Source: an uncultured Lachnospiraceae bacterium
Lineage (GTDB): Bacteria > Bacillota > Clostridia > Lachnospirales > Lachnospiraceae
Assembly (NCBI GenBank): GCA_947177925.1
Contig: CAMWWJ010000157.1
Coordinates: 1 to 7,589 of the forward strand
Direction of reading: 5' to 3'
Length of the DNA stretch: 7,589 nt
Shown piece after piece: positions 5,901-7,589 of this stretch (within the stretch, counting starts at the first letter, position 1; each line of letters begins with the position of its first letter). The notes below the pieces were generated by a model, which saw only the letters and a list, made by a program, of their open reading frames with translations, did no database searches and had not been told where the DNA came from. A program made the position numbers and the translations under genes.

Positions 5901-5932
5901 ACGTTAAATATCATTTCCTGTTTCTTTTCATC

Positions 5933-6319
5933 CTATCCCTTAAACGCCTCCAGAGACTGTAAGATACCGCCTAATGCTTCATCATCCAGGTTCAGTATTT
6001 CATCTGCACCGACGGTTCCCGGCTGTTTTGCCGTTCTCGCTGTGTCTGCCGCTGCCATATTGCTGCCATACGATCCGTTCTCCCGTTCTTCCATGACCTG
6101 CAGTACAATCTTTCTGATCGTATCATAATCCGTCAATCGTCTAGCTCCCGATGAAACAAAAATTCCTGCCGATCCTCCATTCTGATATGCTAACACCGCG
6201 TCCACGATATACTGTGCCTTTCCCCGCTCCATGCCATTTAGGAACTGCGCCACCTCCACATGGGCGGGATCACGTCTGTTAAAGCCTATCGTCGTCACAT
6301 ATGGGTTTTTCTTCCCCAT
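5933..6319 (-). CDS. parR: ParR-like centromere-binding partition protein
   Basis: A 128-aa protein with the shape expected of the adaptor in a type II partition system. It binds the centromere DNA and links it to ParM filaments. Residues about 5-50 (PYVTTIGFNRRDP, VAQFLNGMERGKAQYIVDAVLAY) look like a ribbon-helix-helix domain: one short strand and two helices. The middle is low in structure and rich in Ala, Gly and Thr. The C-terminus (ILNLDDEALGGILQSLEAF) is a short acidic amphipathic helix, in the position where ParR proteins contact ParM. It starts 5 bases after parM, with only a weak ribosome site (AAAGG, about 13 bases upstream), so coupled translation is likely. It ends in TAG, then the shared terminator. 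The assignment rests on fold pattern and neighbour. Confidence 0.8.
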   Translation of the reverse strand: MGKKNPYVTTIGFNRRDPAHVEVAQFLNGMERGKAQYIVDAVLAYQNGGSAGIFVSSGARRLTDYDTIRKIVLQVMEERENGSYGSNMAAADTARTAKQPGTVGADEILNLDDEALGGILQSLEAFKG

Positions 6320-6324
6320 AACAG

Positions 6325-7251
6325 TTATCTGCCTTTCTTCTGGATCTGGTAGAGCATACTATACCCTTTTGCGTTGGCGCAGATGTCTTCCACAAAGATG
6401 CAGCGGTCGACCTTTCCGGTATGCTCCAGGTACTCCCGAAGCAGCAAAGAGCCGCCGCCGATAAATACCAGGCAGCCTGCCTTTAGTTCAAGTCCCCGCT
6501 CCCTGAGCGTACCGAGGATGTCATTCACATAGGTCTTTGCCATATCCTCCACGATACGGACAACTTCCCCATTAAAATCCGTCCTTTCTCCCCTTATGAT
6601 GCAGTCAATGTCCGTATCATCCAATAGAATGTCCTTTTCGGAATTAATGCGGGAGGCCACGTCATTATACAGCTTGATGACCCCCTTCTCCAAAGAGTCG
6701 CATACGCCTAAGTCTGGTCTGCCTCCCCGGATCAGAAGGTAATCCAGCGTAAAGCCTCCTATGTCCACCGTAATGACCTTGTTATACTCCGCTATCTTTT
6801 GGTAGACGGTCATAGCAGCGGCATAATCCTGCGGGAAGGATGCAGCATCCGTGATCTCTACCTTATAGGAGATGCCCTTATAGGTAAACTGCTGGATGCC
6901 CCTGCCCTTAAAATAATTCTCAAACTTCCGGTACAATGTGCCATAATGCTTCGGTGGCAGCCCCACCGGAAGCACTGCCTGAATAATAGTATCCTGCGCG
7001 TTAAGCATCTGTTTTTCCGCCTCCATTGCCACCGCAAACAGCGTCAGGATGAAGAACCGGTCATCCACTGTCTTGTCCCGCATATAAGGTATCCGCTGCT
7101 CCGCAAGAGCATAATAGCGCCCATTATAGTGCAGGTACTCCCCCAGTGCGGGCCTGCAGTCGCTCTCCACAAATCCGGAAATGAATACTTTATGCTCGGT
7201 CTTCATGTTCCTGTTCCCATGGTCTATGGGTACGATAATTTTCTGGTACAT
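6325..7251 (-). CDS. parM: ParM/StbA-like actin-type plasmid segregation ATPase
   Basis: A 308-aa actin-like ATPase that would polymerise into filaments and push sister plasmids apart. Nucleotide-binding motifs appear in order: phosphate-1 (VPIDHGNRNMKT, with D10), phosphate-2 (VITVDIGGFTLDYLL, D163 and D170) and the adenosine motif (LVFIGGGSLLL, about 261-271). It ends with the ANAKGYSML segment common near the C-terminus. The length is slightly below typical ParM proteins (about 320 aa). The chosen ATG at 7251 has AAGGAG 9 bases upstream and begins directly before the first strand. An ATG seven codons earlier would place the ribosome site inside the gene. It is the first gene of a parM-parR unit with a promoter at 7284-7312. 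Such cassettes occur on low-copy plasmids and some integrative elements. Confidence 0.9.
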   Translation of the reverse strand: MYQKIIVPIDHGNRNMKTEHKVFISGFVESDCRPALGEYLHYNGRYYALAEQRIPYMRDKTVDDRFFILTLFAVAMEAEKQMLNAQDTIIQAVLPVGLPPKHYGTLYRKFENYFKGRGIQQFTYKGISYKVEITDAASFPQDYAAAMTVYQKIAEYNKVITVDIGGFTLDYLLIRGGRPDLGVCDSLEKGVIKLYNDVASRINSEKDILLDDTDIDCIIRGERTDFNGEVVRIVEDMAKTYVNDILGTLRERGLELKAGCLVFIGGGSLLLREYLEHTGKVDRCIFVEDICANAKGYSMLYQIQKKGR

Positions 7252-7283
7252 AACTATCAGCTCCTTTATCATTTATTTATTGA

Positions 7284-7312
7284 TTTATACGCAGGGTTTA
7301 AGTAAAAGCCAA
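7284..7312 (-). promoter_or_regulatory. parMR promoter
   Basis: On the minus strand TTGGCT (7307-7312, four of six) is followed by 17 bases and TATAAA (7284-7289, five of six). Transcription would start near 7277, giving a leader of about 25 bases. The promoter overlaps the candidate centromere repeats, as in systems where ParR represses its own operon. Confidence 0.6.
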
Positions 7313-7344
7313 CAGCAATATGTAAAAATTGGGAGATTTTACTT
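7300..7344. repeat. possible parC centromere: short repeats over the parMR promoter
   Basis: GTAAAA occurs at 7302-7307 and, with one more A, at 7322-7328, with starts 20 bases apart. TTTTACTT (7337-7344) is the exact inverse of AAGTAAAA (7300-7307). The position, between a terminator and parM, is where parC sites sit in ParMRC systems. The repeats are few and AT-rich, so the call is weak. Confidence 0.3.
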
Positions 7345-7353
7345 GTTGCGTGC

Positions 7354-7390
7354 AAAAAAACCGGGGCAGCACCTTCTGGCACCACTCCGG
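7354..7390 (-). terminator. terminator of the gene upstream of parM
   Basis: Bases 7361-7390 fold, on the minus strand, into a stem with CCGG/CCGG outer arms, a GU-rich middle and a GCC-AGAA-GGU top. Seven T residues follow (7354-7360 as A on the plus strand). It lies 14 bases after the stop at 7404 and isolates parMR from the gene before it. Confidence 0.75.
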
Positions 7391-7403
7391 CATCATCATT
7401 CCT

Positions 7404-7589
7404 TTATTTTCTGCTGTTTTTCTGCTCCAGGTCATACAGATAGTCATCCACACCCTTCACATGCTCCGCCCAGTCTCCGTCTTCATCCGTATCCCAGGTC
7501 AGTGCCTGTGCAGGCAGGTCAAGTTCGCCGCAGGTCTCGGCAAGTTTCCTACATCCCCTCTGGATGTTCTAGCGCTTCACGCTTTTCTT
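7404..7589 (-). pseudogene. C-terminal end of a probable TOPRIM/DUF3854-type primase, likely frameshifted
   Basis: The frame ending at TAA 7404-7406 gives 54 residues after an in-frame TAG (7569-7571). A different frame reads sensibly upstream (EKREALEHPEG). The two join into one protein if the run of four C at 7555-7558 (G on the coding strand) is shortened by one, so a one-base insertion is likely. The tail contains LPAQALTWDT and, further on, HVKGVDDYLYDLEQ. The pattern LTWD followed by KGxDDYL is typical of the end of the TOPRIM-like part of DUF3854 and phage/plasmid primase proteins, which is the basis of the call. The gene runs off the right edge, so its full state cannot be judged. A replication gene next to parMR would fit a plasmid or integrative element. 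Confidence 0.5.

Noticed and set aside
6799..7305. Long plus-strand open frames opposite parM and opposite the kinase gene.
   Set aside because: They lack ribosome sites and recognisable domains, and the opposite strand carries clear, motif-bearing genes.
4648..7571. Recoding of TAG or TAA as an amino acid, suggested by several in-frame stops.
   Set aside because: parR ends naturally in TAG, other genes end in TAA, and the decayed genes also show frameshifts. The TAG at 7569 is better explained by a one-base indel.
1..7589. tRNA, rRNA, CRISPR arrays and known riboswitches.
   Set aside because: I saw no cloverleaf with conserved T-loop bases, no rRNA sequence, no regular repeat-spacer pattern and no recognised riboswitch core.

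Overview
The window reads as low-to-mid GC Firmicute DNA, most likely from a gut Clostridia/Lachnospiraceae-type genome. The reasons are strong AGGAG-type ribosome binding sites, TTGACA/TATAAT promoters with 17-bp spacers, an Agr-type LytTR two-component pair, and small helix-turn-helix proteins of a kind common there. The layout (plasmid-type ParM/ParR partition genes, a primase-like fragment, an IS110 element and two decayed genes) points to an accessory region such as a plasmid, an integrative element or its remnant. All coordinates and pairings were worked out by hand.

Region 1 (1-2.2 kb, minus strand) is a two-gene operon. A LytTR response regulator and an Agr/ComD-type membrane histidine kinase overlap as GTGA and are read from a clear promoter at 2148-2176. 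No peptide precursor or processing gene is visible beside them.

Region 2 (2.3-3.4 kb, minus strand) is a small HTH (excisionase-fold) gene whose end overlaps the start of a LysR-type regulator. The LysR gene is broken by four single-base deletions, each in or next to a short homopolymer. The pair has a near-consensus promoter and a palindrome at the expected transcription start.

Region 3 (3.4-5.9 kb) holds an unrecognised 111-aa gene (minus strand), an IS110-family element (plus strand) and an XRE-type regulator (plus strand). The element is the most interesting part. Its transposase has two in-frame stops, but the leader folds into the three-hairpin layout of a bridge RNA. The two guide strands of the target loop match the flanks on both sides of the inferred CT core. 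Joining the two inferred ends gives a TTGACT-N17-TATTAT promoter, as expected for the circular form of such elements. The rejoined target is the Shine-Dalgarno region of the 111-aa gene, so the guide appears to be programmed against a ribosome binding site.

Region 4 (5.9-7.6 kb, minus strand) is a type II (actin-like) partition cassette, parM-parR, with its own promoter and a possible small centromere just upstream. Before it come a strong terminator and the C-terminal end of what looks like a TOPRIM/DUF3854-type primase with a likely frameshift. A bidirectional terminator separates parR from the converging XRE gene.
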